Source: Kryptolebias marmoratus
Taxonomy: Eukaryota; Chordata; Actinopteri; Cyprinodontiformes; Rivulidae
Length of the DNA: 64,000 nucleotides
Assembly: GCF_001649575.2 (NCBI RefSeq)
Contig: NC_051434.1
Location: forward strand, 14,189,370-14,253,369
Direction of reading: 5' to 3'
Part shown: positions 1 through 13,637 of the stretch, one piece after another
Position numbering within the stretch: the stretch's first letter is position 1
How the letters are laid out: every line of letters starts with the position of its first letter
Notes under the pieces: model-generated
The model's input: the letters and a program-made list of their open reading frames with translations, nothing else
Database searches by the model: none
What the model was told of the DNA's origin: nothing
Position numbers and translations under genes: made by a program

Positions 1-1629
1 TATTTAATGTATGAATATAATATACAAGTTTCACTTTTTAAATGGAATTACTGAAATCAATCTACTTTTTCATGATATTCTAATTTTATGACCAGCACCT
101 GTATATTATATACAGAACGTAGGCTGTTCATTGTAATTTAGCTTAACTCCCCAGGTTTGAGCTAGTTCTGGGTTATCATTTGTGAACAAGGATCAAACAG
201 GTTTTACTACCTGGGACTTACTGCCAGAGGATCTCATTCGCAGAGAAAATTTGCCGACCACTAAATTCTAATCCACCTAATATCTACAACTGAGTTACAT
301 TCTTGTATTACACAAGAAAGGAAAAGATAAGATCCGCTAATGTTCTTCTACACCCCATTTTAATAACTCCTCACAGGGGGAAGACAGAGGAGCAAAAGGG
401 AACTTAAGAGAGGGTGAGAGTGCCACGAGATGCAATTAGGCTGGACCTCATGTTTATGATTTCTGTAATACAGGCGCTTGGTTCCAGACATTCCCTCCAT
501 GGAAGGAATGTCTTTCTAACCAGTTCCATGTGAATGGTTTAGGAGGGAACCACATCTCATGGTTGGGTTTAAGGCTCAGCCTTTTAAAGAAGGGAGAATG
601 TGTAGAGGACAGCAAGCACAAAAAACAAACAAAACGAACAGCAGGGGAATGTTAATGAGCACAAGATCAGGAAAAAGCAGCAGGATTTCTCACACACCTG
701 CGTACTGTATGTGCAGGGTTTAACACGCATTGTAGTGAGCGTTTTTATGGACGGTCTTGTTTTATAGAAATTTGGTTCAGCTTACATTGTTTCATTGGTG
801 CCTCAGAAATAAACTAACATTGACAGTGACATCGGTAGAGGTGATTCAAATGAAACCAGGGATGTGGCTTTAAGCTTCAAATAAAACACGGGCTGATATC
901 TTTTCCAGGATAGTGTGACTTAGTCTTTACAAGGCAATAAGACAAGAAGAAAGTAAGATTAACATTTGCCATGGATTGAAATCAAAATCATAAAAAAATG
1001 GCTGGATTCCTGAGGATGAGATCATTGGATATAGGCCACCATAAAGATCCATAAAACTGATAGGCAGGAGTTTAGCATGAAATAAAACCTCAAGGTTACA
1101 ATGTGCACATGTATTTTATTTATTTTTCTGTTTGATTTTGTTTAATGTCCTACTATCGCTCCAAAATCTGCTGCACTTAAACAAACTCAGACATTATGCA
1201 ACATTACGAAAGTTGAGTGTGATGTTTTTCTTTAAGTATAAACCTTAAATAAAGAGCTCAATTTGTGCTCGGGATAATTTTATGTAATTAAGGTGGAATT
1301 GCACCATCAAGGAAATCATTACATTTAAAAAAAAAAAAAAAAACCTTTCTCTGCAGTTCACGATCAGCCGTGAGACAACCTGGCAGGACAGAGCACAAGC
1401 CTTTCCCCGCCTTCCTTTAAATTACTTGTGCTCCACAATTCAACAGGAAAACATTGCTCTTTGCATTGTATAAATGATTTTTGTTTGTCTTGGAGTTTCT
1501 ACTGCATTTGTCTGGATTTCAACTACAAACAAGAGATGAAGGCTGTATTAATCAATTTCAACAACTCTAAAAAGCATTACAGCAGTGGCAACTTAATAGT
1601 TCGGGTCATTGCTGTCTAATTATCAGCCA

Positions 1630-2005
1630 CCTCTATGAAAGGCGGGCAATAGTATAATTGCTTACGTGTCAGTGTGTCTATTTGTCTGTCTATTAGCCAG
1701 TTTTTCATGAACCACTAGGCAAACTTTATGGAAACCCTCAGAAAGTAATCACTGGTTGTACATCTACAAGTGATTACCTTGTGGAGTCAACTCAATTTAA
1801 GATAGTCATCACAGCTAATAAACCTTAGCAAACACATAGGTGGTTATAGGTCAGTCAATTTTACAATTATTGAGCAAAAGTTTGGTGTGGTAGTAGCTGA
1901 AAGTTATATGAACACATACTCTCAGTGCCCACAAATCACAAAAGATATTTATTTAAAACAAAGGCATGAACGGCATTAACAGATATACACAACGAGGAAT
2001 GCTAG
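1630..2005 (+). repeat. Dispersed repeat family A, copy 1
   Basis: This copy contains the family landmarks in order: a TGTCTGT-rich start, a 'catgaaccact' motif, a stretch ending 'tggagtcaactcaatt', a 'cagtcaattttacaa' stretch, 'tggtgtggtagtagctga', and a closing 'aggaatgctag'. It shares this order with copies at 12960, 23370, 28490, 36890, 44400 and 49690. No coding capacity was seen; it is probably a non-autonomous transposon or its relic. Confidence 0.7.
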
Positions 2006-2939
2006 TTTAATTTTTTCATATGCCTACCCCTTGCTTGTTTTTTTTCACCCTCCTAGTGTTTTTTCTGAGCGTGCACAAGCTGACAAAAGTCACAACCTTG
2101 TTCTGTACAAGCAACTGGTTCGAGCTCCAAGAATAATGTTTATCGTCTGTCTCAGGAAAGAAAAAGTCACGCCTGCCAATTGCAGCTAGTCAAAGCAGGA
2201 AATTTATGTGAGAAAATGTAGATGTCCTGCGCATATCCAGGTTGGAAGCTCTTCCTCATAAACACTCCATCGTTTGCAGACAGATGAGTCTCAAGTGTGA
2301 GGGGGAGATGGCCTGCTGCCTCAAGCAGGCAGCAAGCAGGCCACTGTGGAAGGGCATTGGTGAACTACTTGGTCCTGCAGAGCAAAAGGAGGCATGGTTA
2401 TTGAAAAAAAAAAAACTGCACTTAACTATGATACTTTATGTTTTTGTATGTCATCAATTATTAAACCCCCCATGCATCTTTATATCTGTCTAATAGAAAA
2501 TTAATTGCAGCAAGTAAAAGAAAAGACAAAAATAGATCAACAGTTCAATGATGTGTCATAGTTGTTTGCAGAAATTGCCTTAAACTTGAATTTCCATATA
2601 ATGACCAACAGGTGGTGACTTATGACATTGTAAACAATACCGTAAGTTTGTGGAAAAAGTCTATGAGACTATATCACAATTTTTAGTTTACCTCAGTGAG
2701 CTCTTCCTAATGTGTTTATGGTTTAAACCACTCGGCCTTATTCCAGGCATACATGATTGCCAGACTTTCACGGAGGTGGACGATCATATGTCTGTATACT
2801 TGTTTGCCTGTATGAATTCTGGTCTCTAAAATAAAACAAGACTAAACAAGCCACTGACTTCGATTTGCTCTGCCACAAATAAAATGGGTGTCATGGAACC
2901 AGTGAGTAACAGCAGCATTTCTGGTAGAAAATTAGAGCT

Positions 2940-3015
2940 GTCCCCACTTTGCGCTTACTCACCAACTCAGCTCTTTGACTCCTTTGCAGGCTTCGAGGCA
3001 TAACAGTGGTGAGTG
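2940..3015 (+). repeat. Dispersed repeat family B, copy 1
   Basis: It contains 'ctcaccaactcagctct' and 'gaggcataacagtgg', both also present at 31428-31500 in the same order. Confidence 0.35.
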
Positions 3016-6000
3016 GACTTTAACGCCTCATGTTGTCTTGGTTGTTACATTAATCACACTGAAGGTGTGACTGGACTATGACTATGTTTTTGTATATCCA
3101 TGTTTGTTTTACACTTGCAACTGTTGTGTTTTTTTTTTGTGTTTTTTTTTACTTGTACAGTGTGCACTGGACATTCTTGCTCTTCTGGCGTACATTTCTA
3201 TGCTAACCGAAGCTGGAGACCGACTGCCTGTTTTCTTTTACATATCTACACATCAGCAGGCTCTTGAAGAGAAACTGGGCAAAAAAACAAAAAACAAAAC
3301 AGGAAAGCACAGGGAGGGTGGAGAAGTTGAAAGACACAAAAACACACATATTTACTGCCTTCAAAGCAAATTAGCCACTTTCTCCCATAGGTGCATGTGA
3401 GAGTTAGTGTTAGTCCTGTTCCCCTGATGTAAATAAGGGTTTGTTTGGACAAGCTTGTCACATGTGTTGATACCCTCACTATTTATATTTCTCTTTGACA
3501 GCTTGCTTTGTACAATATAGATTCACATGCTTCCATCCTGGCTCCTCCCTGTCATTTTGGTTTCATAAATTAGCGTAATGAATTTTTTTCGAAAAAACAC
3601 TTTCTCCCTAAAAGGATGCATTATGTATCAAATACAATTACTTATTCACATGTACTCTATGGCTAATTACCCAATGCAAACAAGGTTTTATTGTTTGTTC
3701 TTTATGTACCCAGTTTGATACAAGTGAAATAGCGATCCCTTCTAACAGTTAATATTTCTGAATGTTTTGTTGAGAACCAATTGATTGTTATTCCAACCAT
3801 TTCCCAGAAGCATTTATCATATTACCCTCTCAGAATTTGAAATTCATGAAGTGATGTTCACAAATTGTGTGTGACCTAACCCCTGAGACAGTAACTAGAG
3901 TTCATTTTTTTCTGCTTCCTTGTCTATGAAAGACTCTGGGTTGTGGGACACATGGAAACAGCTGTTTAGGGAGGGGTGTTCCTGTGAGCACAAGGTCAGG
4001 ACACACTCACACAGATAGACAGGAAACCAGGTGAGAGGGGCCACTGGTGAACAGCGTATAGATGTAACAAAAAAAACTTTATATGCAAATGTATCTTTTT
4101 AACAGTTGGTAGATATTTAGAGTAAAAACGTTTGTCTAGTTTTAAAGGCATTTTACTACAAAACCTAAAGTAGGAAGCTACTGTAGGGAGAGTAAATGGT
4201 CAGGTTTGTAAGTCAGTTTTTCATAAAAACCTACAACAAGGAATTTCAGAGGGAGAACTAAAGCAAGTGCAAATGAAACAGGATCTTCTTAGCCTAAATG
4301 AAGAATTGTGAAAGGTCAGTGAAAGGATTGCTGAGGCTGTAAAGGTCACAGTCCTGGTTTTATAAGGCTTTAGAAAAGCAATGCCTGAAAAAAAACATTA
4401 TAACCTGTGTATGACCAGTGCAAAGAACTGATACAAATGACACAATTGGATACAAATATTATATTTTATGCCTTATTATCTAAGAAATGCTGAAACTATT
4501 TGAAACTGACTCAGAGGTTGAAAAACTAACAAATGACAACATGACCAGCTACTAATCTGTGCTGCAAAATATCCAAAGAAAATGTTTAATATTGCCATCT
4601 TGTAGTAAGAATGACTAAAGTCACAGAACATTATTCAAGTGATAATAAAACCCACTGTGAACTTGTTTTGCATGTCATCGAGATTAAAATCAATGTCTGG
4701 GAATGGAAATTATAGTAGAGCTGTGGAGAAAGGCCCCAAACGAGGTCTGTTCCTTTTCTGATTGTTTCAGTTCAGCATATTACATATCCTGCACCTGCAT
4801 CAAAACTGAGACGTGAATCCACCCAGTGATTAACGGTGACAGACACCAGCTTCATTAGCACGCATATTTTGAAACTGACAAATCACTGTAAACTACTAAA
4901 GTAAACTTTTTCAAACTGACTTTTTGTTTTTTTTACAAAAACAACTCACACCAGACTCAGCTCCATCTGTGGTTTCATGACAACAATTTTAAAGTTGGAG
5001 ACTTTATTAGCATGAAGACGTTAGCTTTAAAAAGACTTGGTTGAAAGCACCAGCCCACTCACAGTAATTGTACTACTTAATGTGTTGAAGCACACACAGT
5101 TGAAAGATTTACATTTTTGCTAAAAGGTAAGAAAAACATGTTTCATGTAGGAGCAGGCCTCACAAGCAAGGCCTTAGAGTGAGTCAGGGGCACCCTGAGC
5201 AGAAATATGTACAATGAGGTCCATGCCAAATGTAATTCATCTGCAGTGATCATACTGTAAGAATAAAACTTGCCAATTCTGTCGGTATTTCCGAAATGCG
5301 GTAGGCAATTTATCTATTGGCCTACTTGCATTTTTATTCAAATGCTTCTTGACCCATGTGAGCACATTTTTGTCTTCTTGATAATCTCTAACTACCAGTA
5401 GGCAACATTGCAGATGCTCACAGACAGCTACAAAAACCTTGGGGTCTCTCAGGTAAACAGTCGCTATAAAAAAGGCTGTAAAAATGTCAACTACAACAAA
5501 ATACCTACACAACGTACTGCACGTTCTGAAAAGCCAGCTGAATGAAAGAACAGAGCCCAAACCATTAATAGATATGGCCTGATCAAAGAAGAAGAACAAA
5601 AGCCACTAATATTAAGATAAGAAGGCTCCACAGAATGATCAGACAATTTCATGACAAATCCAGTACCTTGAGACTGTAAACTAAGCAGAACAGGGGAGAC
5701 CATCAGAGCCTCTATCCAGGCTGAAACAACAAAGATACAGGAGTGCATCAGCAGTTTTGTTCAATTTATTTAAACCCCTGACACTGATGCTGCTGTTCCA
5801 ACAGATAACAACAAAGAAAATTATGTTCTTCATCACAGACTTACAGAAATAATTTACCAACTTGACTCAAATTTTGAAGGATATACTGTATTATCTTTTT
5901 GAAAAAGAATCTGCCCTGTCTTTTCTTGTATACAGATGCCAGTGTGGCATTTCCAGTTTAATTTGTTGTCCAGGTGAACATTCAGCTAACTGTATTCTTC

Positions 6001-6063
6001 CACTACCTATTCCAGTTCCAAAAAAAAAATGAAATAGTTTTCAGCTTGCTCCTTTACTTTTCC

Positions 6064-6226
6064 TTTTGGCGGTTCTCAATCTGCAGGGGTCATCACAGCG
6101 AGCAAACTCACATAAAATATTTGCCAATTGTTTTACACTGGATGCCCTTCCTGATGCAACTTGGGTTTAAACTGGCAGCCTCAGGATTGCAAGACCATGG
6201 CACTGACCACCGAGCTACCGCAGTCA
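6064..6226 (-). mobile_element. tRNA-derived SINE (family 1), decayed copy
   Basis: The + strand 'ggatgcccttcctgatgcaa' is the reverse complement of the AGGAAGGGCATCC motif in the body of a common teleost SINE. The same block is shared with 54562-54714, and the gene-like head lies at the right-hand end, so the element is on the minus strand. The polymerase III B box is degraded. Confidence 0.65.
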
Positions 6227-6560
6227 TTACTTTACGAGTGAGGTGACTTTTCCCACACCATGCTTCAAAGTAGTCCACCAGTTTCTGTTCTCAGTTTCTT
6301 GTCAACCATTTACACACCCTTTAACTGAGTCATCTAAGTATTTCTGTACATGACAGGGCTCTGAGTTATACCAGAAGTTTGAGGTGTGCAGAGTAAAGGG
6401 AAACAGTAAGAATACAGTCTCCTGCATTGCTCCTGACCACCCTGTCAGACACACAACCCTTTAGTTATAGAAACTCTTTTCTGTCTGTCAAATGGCCAAA
6501 AATCCAAGTAGTTGTGAAGGCATCTGCCTGCATCTTAATCCTCCTGAAGCCCTCCAAAAA

Positions 6561-6580
6561 GAGAGAGAGAGAGAGAGAGA
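6561..6580 (+). repeat. AG dinucleotide microsatellite
   Basis: Ten uninterrupted AG units within a longer purine-rich stretch. Confidence 0.9.
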
Positions 6581-7413
6581 CAATGAGAGGTAGAGAAGCC
6601 CTTGTAACTTCAGTTCAGCTTGACCTGAAGGCCACAAGATGGTTAAAGATCTTTAGAAGCTTTTCATACAGCAGTTAAGGTTAAATTATGTCCAACGCAA
6701 TGGAGAACTTGAAGAACATGATTCTCACAGTGGTGCCTTTCACAAGAGAGTGGGCTTGTGAACGTTTAAGATGACAGCATCTTAAACTCTGTTTTCAAAG
6801 GCTACAAATAAACTGCAATAAATCTTAAAAGTGGCTTATTTGATTTGGTAAGCCATCAATCAAGTCTTTTCAGGACTTCTGTGATGTGCCTTTTTGAACA
6901 ACTGGTTTAACAATCACTAAAGATGAGGATGAGATACTGTGAGTTTCCAAATAAGGCACAGTGTCTTTCAGACTACTTGAATTTCTGACTTCTACTAAAA
7001 TTGAAGAAGTCCTGTACAACCTCACATAGCTGATTGAGGCCAACTTTCAGAACCCTTGGTTGGACAGCATCTGAACTGACAACCTTGTTCTGGTCCAAGT
7101 TCAGTAAAAAAATACTCCAAAGAACAATAAAATAAAAGCTAACTTTCAGGTTGGCTATATTTTGGCAATAATATGCTTTAAGTGTTATTATTCATTTGTT
7201 GTGTTCTGATTTAGGATTGTGTTGAATATCAAAGCTGTAAAGTCAATCTCAAAAGCGGCAAATTCCATATAAAATATGGGTGGAGTGGAGTTACGTGACT
7301 TACTCCACACACAAATATGAGTTGTTTCAAATGGAGCTGTTTGTTCAAGAAATAGGTTGTGCTAACATAAATGTGCTTTGATGGGACCACAAACAAATAC
7401 TCTCAGTGTGACG

Positions 7414-7896
7414 TGTCAGGTTAAGTGGGTGGAAGGTTTGGACCCAAATGCAGGCAGACACAGAGGAGCTCAAATGAAAACTGTTTTATTAAATAACAAA
7501 CCAAAAGGGCTGACGTGGCAGCAACAAACTAAAAAGCCAAACTTACAAAATCCAGACTTGCAAGAAACACGAGGAAAACTGGACAGCACATGAGAACGAC
7601 AATGTGCCAGTGGGGAAATGAAGAAGATGAACCAGTTTTAAAGACAGATGGTGATTGGGAAGTGGAAAGTGGATACAGGTGACAGATTCCAAACAAGGGA
7701 CAGGTGCAGATGGTTGTGGCAGGCTGACAAGTAATGAGCTGAGGAAAAGTGAACATGACAGTGAACACAGAGGGCACAGGGAGCAAAACACCAGCCAACA
7801 TAAAACTAAACACAGGAATAACCAAATAGCAGAATTGAAGAAACTTAATACAAAATAAATTAAAAAAATAACTCAAACAAAACCCCAATCCTGACA
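7414..7896 (-). mobile_element. Solo-LTR-like element with TG...CA ends
   Basis: The 483-base unit starts TGTCAGG and ends CCTGACA, a perfect 7-base terminal inversion. The five bases before it (TGACG) and after it (TGATG) match at four of five positions, like a target-site duplication. The minus strand carries AATAAA near its 3' end, as in an LTR. There are no coding motifs. A non-autonomous DNA transposon is the alternative. Confidence 0.5.
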
Positions 7897-10800
7897 TGAT
7901 GTTGATGTCTATACAACTTCTTTCCTTCTGTGTGTTTTTCATTTTCTGCTTTTCTGTTTGCATGTATGTTCATGACTGCAGTTTTGTTTTGTTTTTTCTG
8001 AGCAAGTAATGTTGGCCTTTCCTCCATAGAGGCTTTTAACCTGAGATCAAGTTTTAGCTTTAGTTTCAGTCATGGTCCAGTGTGTTTTTTGGAGATGGAT
8101 TCTGTTTCTCCAGTACAAAGCCCAGTGGCTTTCTGAGGTCTCACATTAGAGTGTCGAAGTTTACACACCATCAGCAAATGACAAGTGGTTAGTGTCAACA
8201 AGCACAAGCAACAAAATGCTTGGGCTAAAGGAACACATTCATTCATTCACAATCATTTTGCACACTACATTTTATTGTGGTGACTTGAAAGTTATTACAT
8301 TTTCTGTCATTATCATGTACATATTTCAGTCAATGAGCAAATTGTTATATGGGACACATATGATTAAGTCATGATGTGAAACGATTTAATAGGCTATTAT
8401 TGTGATCTCAATACAAAAAGCTTATAAAGTTTTTTTACTTTAGGCTGTAATACCATTTAATCCTAAACAATTAAGCTATTTTCTGAGAATGCAGCTTAAT
8501 TATTTTTTTTTAATTCTTGACAGACATGAATGAACTTTGGTCATCCTTAGACCACAATGCCAGCCCCTCATATCTAACTGGGGTGGAGTTTATGGATGTG
8601 CTCTGAAATCTCTAAACTCCAGCCGTAGGCTTTATTTATCCAAACCTGATTGTTTGGGTTTGAGGATTCTGTTGCTCTTGGAGTGAAGGAAATTGCTCCC
8701 TTGCCTGCTGATTCTGAAACGGAAAATGGTTTTTAAAGTTATAACAAAACAAACCTCAGTGCTTCTCCTGTCTTTTTTTTTTTTTGTCAAAGATTGGTGT
8801 TTTCGTTGCCCTGTCAGGGCTGGCTAACCAAAATGAGTCTTTCATCGAGAGGGGGGAAAGAAATTAGACTCTGAATTGTCGAATAGCTGGTGGAGTGATC
8901 AGTTTATCAGTCGAGTACAGATTTTTGGGGTGTGGTTTTTACTGTTTGCATGTAAGCATGTTGGTGTAGATTGAAGCATTGGCAGGAAAATAGTTCAGTT
9001 AGTGCTCAGGAAAATGTGTTTGTTCGAAGATACACCCTTGATATCAGTAAATGAAAGGAGAAGTGGATGAATAGATTTGATTTCTGGGACTTATAGTGGT
9101 CCTATAGTCTGCTTAATTCTCTTTAACACAGAAAGTTGTTCTTTTTGGAATCCCATTACTGAGTTTTGCTCTTGCACATGTCCCATGTCCTTGTCTTTGT
9201 CACTGTAATGAGCATACACCAAAAAAAAAAGAAAACTTGTTCAGTTTGAGACAGGTCAGTACTGTTGCACTCTGGAAACAATTACCAGGCAATAATCTTC
9301 ACATACTTTCATCTCACCACCAGCTCAGCTGATTAGGATATCCACTGGTACGCAGGCTAACCTCAAATATGCACACATACTTGCATTTTTACGGTGACTG
9401 TTATACAATACAGTACAGTTAGTCCTCTTGTGCTCTCTTATTTTGTTGCTTTCCTTCATCAAGCACATATACCTGAAATTTGACTCTTGACTGATGGTTA
9501 ATAACCCTTGAAAACTTTGAGGAGGGACCACCCAGGATCAAACTAACCGGCCATAAACACAGAAGTAGCATAATATTCACGTGTCACTCTTCTCAGACAT
9601 AATACGTGTGCATTGACACTGTATTCAACCAATAAAGTGGGAGAAGTTACTCTGAAAACACCTTTTAAACTGGACTACAGCCTTCCTCTTATTTTTGAAA
9701 CTACTTTTTATATTCTCTTCCATTCATTTCCCCACACTGCCTTTATTCGATTCAACAGACAAAAGAATTACCCCAGCTGTCCTCTCGTCTCATCTAGGAG
9801 ATTCTTTCCCAGGGGGGAAACACTATCATCCCTTTTTCTCTCCACTGTCCCACCTCTCTTCTTTTCTTCTTTTATCAGTGTCAAATGATTACCCAAAGGG
9901 GAAACTGAACCCAGCAACAATATGCATCAGGTAAGACAGGTTAGGAGTCTGGCCAAAACTCCCCTTTACCTGCTTTCTTCTTCCGTCCATGTGTTCATTC
10001 TGTTCATCTCCTGAGCCATCACATCAACTCTAACCACAGTCTACAGCCTTTTGCCAGGAAATGAAAAAGCCCCAGCCCACTTTCAGAGAAATTCTGCTGC
10101 TGAAATCAAATCAAATCCCCAAAATTTTAACCAAATCAGGTGAAAAGTCCATGTTTTTCTTGCTTTACTAAGAGCACCTTTTAAATGTCTCCTTTTATAC
10201 ATTTTTGTGGTCCTCACGGTTTGCTTTAAATCCTCTTTGGTTTTTGTCTTGCTCTTTCTCTAACCATTTTTCATTAACTGTTTCTGCTCTCCTCGATGGC
10301 CCATGCAGGCACAGCATAGTGAATGCCAGGTATTTTTGTGTAAGGTTAAACTCAACAAAAGTCAATCATGTCACCTGTCATCTATAGAACTTGTGCTGAT
10401 GTTGTATGGCAAGCATTCTTTGTTGATTTATTGTGATATGTGATTCAAGTGGAAGATCGTACCCTAAAATCAGCAAATACTTGTCTTATGCTCAGCAGGA
10501 TGGAGGTGCATCAAGTGTGGACTGACTATGATTGAATGGTTTAGGCACGTCCTCAGCCATGGCCCAAGAAGACAATAAAACTTTACTTGTAAGTAGTAAC
10601 AAGGGCTAAGATTTTTGTTACTTGAGATCAATGGAATATTTAACTCTTTTTTAACTAATAAAAAGTACATTTGTTTTAACATGAATGTAAATACACTGCA
10701 GGACTGATGTATAAAACAACTCCTCAGCATGCTGAGATGAAACACTATCAATGATCAGTTAAACTTATGCTATTGATGCAGTTACCATCATACAATTCTT

Positions 10801-11351
10801 TACTCAGGGAGTGATCTTACTAAAATAATATTGCCATATTGCCACTTGAAACTTAATCCCAATCTAGCTCAGACACAACTCCACCCTACAACACACTCCA
10901 ACCATTCACATAACTCTCTTAAGGAACACACATGCTTCATGTACCCTGAAAACCAACAGACTCCACCCTAAACACACCACCTCTGAGTAGAACAGACCCC
11001 CATACGTTGATGCATAATGGGTCTATGTTTGGTGACACCGGGTGTGGTGCAGGGTGGGGTGTTTCTGTGACGCCAACCTGCCTTTCGCAGCTTATTTTTG
11101 GGACTTTTTTTGATGAACATCAATAGCAAAGTGGGTTTCTGCCGAGGGTTTCCAGTCAATAAACTATCTATGTTTGTTTTTACTCTTACTAATGGAAAGA
11201 AAAGAAGAAGAAAAGTGCAGTGAAAACAGAGAAACTTATGACAACCAGGTGCTTTTTACTTTTTCTTAGGAATGTTTCACCTTGTAAAAGCACACGAGTG
11301 GGAGGGAGTTTTGTACCAAGCCGAAGTGAATGGTTTTGGGGATTTTTCAAG

Positions 11352-11378
<27 letters not shown>
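11352..11378 (+). repeat. GT dinucleotide microsatellite
   Basis: About thirteen uninterrupted GT units. Confidence 0.95.
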
Positions 11379-11384
<6 letters not shown>

Positions 11385-12959
11385 AATGGGTATGAGTGAG
11401 CTAAACGTGTGTTGTGCGAGTGTATTAGAGCTGAGATTTTTGAGGACCCAGAGGCTGAATTCTTCAACGCCACTGTAGCATAGCCGTGAATTGGAGAGGC
11501 GGAGGCTTTTTTTGTGCATGTTTGTGTGTAACTCCACCAACCAATTTTTTGCCTCACTAAGCTCACAGACAACCACTACTTATGTTTTAGGGTGTGTGCA
11601 ACAACAGCGTGTTCACACAGAAGCACACACCTGTCGGGCGAATGAATGGCAGGCCAGACTGCCACACAGGGCTCCTATTGATGACATCATTGCTAAGCTT
11701 CTGGTCACTCCACCCGTTTCATGTTCACAGAGCAATTCAGTTTGCTTCTACTGTGGCTCTTTCACAGATGTGACGCCTGCCGCTTATTTTTTAAGATTAT
11801 TCAATTTACCTGGCTCCACTGGTGAACTAAATGCGTTTTCATAAGAGATTTGATTAATTTTGACAACGCAGTCAACAATGGGGAAGTTTATGACCTTCAG
11901 CACAGTACAGATGTATGTACGTGAAGGAGATCTGTATTTTATTCCATCAACATATGCTCACTCATTTTGCTGGCCTTAAGATTGCAGAATTGGCCAAAAG
12001 AACGCAAATGAAATGCTGCAAATGTGCTGTAAATGTTGCCATAATGACACCGTTCAAACAGCAGGTCCCATTAAAAGTAATAGACATTATCCAAACATGC
12101 CCTCGAAAAGATGTTGTCTGAAGTTCTCATGTAAGGAAAAATTGAGTTCAGCCCGACTTTGGTTCTAATGATTTGTAGATTATGCAGTCTGGGGACATTT
12201 ATAACTCCTTCTGAACAAAAACATGACTAAGAAAAGTGCAGCAGGACTGCCAGTTTTTGATAACTGGCTGGAACATTTGTGGTGATTGAAGGAATGAATC
12301 AGTGGGTGTTGCTTAAATGACAGAGCCTTTAATAAATCAGCACCAACTGGAACAACTTAAAACAGACAAAAAAGTTGGACAAATCATGATATTTTTCAGC
12401 TTTTTTTCCACTTTTATTGTTGAATTTTCTGATCTATTTGAAATTACAAACTATTTGATTCTAACTCAGCCAGTGGCTTAGTCCCTCCTCTAGTCCACCT
12501 AATCAGAAGCTAAAGCAACATGTTTTCAAGGTTCACTTGCATAGCACAGGGCCAACTATCACACCACTAATTAAGCCCTTAATGCTTTCCCTGTGCTTAG
12601 CTGGTACTTGTAACACACTTCTTTGTTACCCTGTCAATGTTATGGAAAATCTTAGTTCTGGGTTGTTTGCCAGCAACCAAAACACAATTATCAATGACCC
12701 ATTTTGATGAGACTTTACAAAATGTCCTCTTAGCAAATGCTTGATAGGTTTTGTAATTTATATGCTGTTTGATACTTGTAACGCATCTTTGCACAGAATC
12801 CACAGAATTGCATAAAATATGCAACATATCATGGGTTTTTGTGAATAACTCCACAATATGAAAAGCTGCAATTACATCAGTGCCTGAGCAGGTGAATTGT
12901 GAGGTCAAGAGAGTTGAGTTGCTGTTTATACCGGAGCTTCAGAACGTTATGAGTGATCA

Positions 12960-13165
12960 CATGATCTAATATCACTTGGAGTGTGCTTTGGGAATGACTC
13001 TTACCTCCCATCACATTAAGTTTTACCTCAATGTCCATAAAACCGACTGTGTAATAGTGGTCATCTTGAATTGGGTTTATTCCAAAAGTTAATCAGTAGT
13101 TGTGCATGTAATGATTACTTGAGACTTTCAATAAAATCAAGAACCCCCATAAACCACTGGATTTA
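12960..13165 (-). repeat. Dispersed repeat family A, copy 2 (partial)
   Basis: Read on the minus strand, it gives the family's 'ccactgg', 'gattaacttttgga' and 'caattcaagatg' landmarks in the right order, followed by a more decayed 3' half. Confidence 0.6.
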
Positions 13166-13599
13166 ATTTTTTATAGTACTGTTTGCAAGTTGAAATTTAT
13201 TACACTTGATTTGAAATAATGTTTGAAAAAGTACTATATAGCACATAGAATAACACATAGTATTGTTTAGCAGGGTGATTTCTCAGATGTAAGAAATATG
13301 TAAAGAAGAGGATAGCAAACGATGGCAGAATGCGACCAAGAGATGCTTCCAATTTGCACTTTTCATGACTTTCTTCATCGCCTTCTCCACATCCTACCCC
13401 ACCCCACTCTGTGCAGCAGCTACCCCACCCCATCCTGCTCACACCCCTCCTTCCTAACTGCAGCCAGCCACAAGACACTTGCTTTTTGTACGAAAGGGGT
13501 TTAACCCAATGAACAATCCTGCCTGTCTTTCCCAAAATAAGCCAGTGGGACAGGGATCACTGTGTAAGCCAGAGAAACTGGAGCAGAGAGGTGCACAGC

Positions 13600-13637
13600 C
13601 TCTGGTTATAAGTCTTGGGAGTTGGGAGCCACAGCCT
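13600..13637 (+). promoter_or_regulatory. Candidate col8a2 promoter core with TATA-like box
   Basis: A TATAAG motif lies at 13607-13612, about 30 bases before the proposed transcript start near 13638. It is followed by several hundred bases of moderately GC-rich, stop-containing sequence that ends in a strong splice donor. The assignment to col8a2 rests on strand, position and the lack of any other gene between; it is inference. Confidence 0.4.

Larger units (their letters stand above)
1..13599. other. Intergenic DNA upstream of the candidate first exon
   Basis: No coding exon can be supported here. Repeats seen are a dispersed repeat copy (1630-2005), a SINE (6064-6226), an AG microsatellite (6561-6580), an LTR-like element (7414-7896), a GT microsatellite (11352-11378) and another dispersed repeat copy (12960-13165). 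The rest is AT-rich unique-looking sequence. Confidence 0.6.

Noticed and set aside
7529..7963. 144-codon minus-strand frame
   Set aside because: It lies almost wholly inside the LTR-like repeat at 7414-7896 and has no protein family features.
10500..10570. Possible further LINE relic ('gaatggtttaggcacgtcc')
   Set aside because: Only one short motif fits; too little to support an element.
11189..11576. Threonine/histidine-rich frames at the GT microsatellite
   Set aside because: The amino acid runs come from the dinucleotide repeat; there is no gene support.
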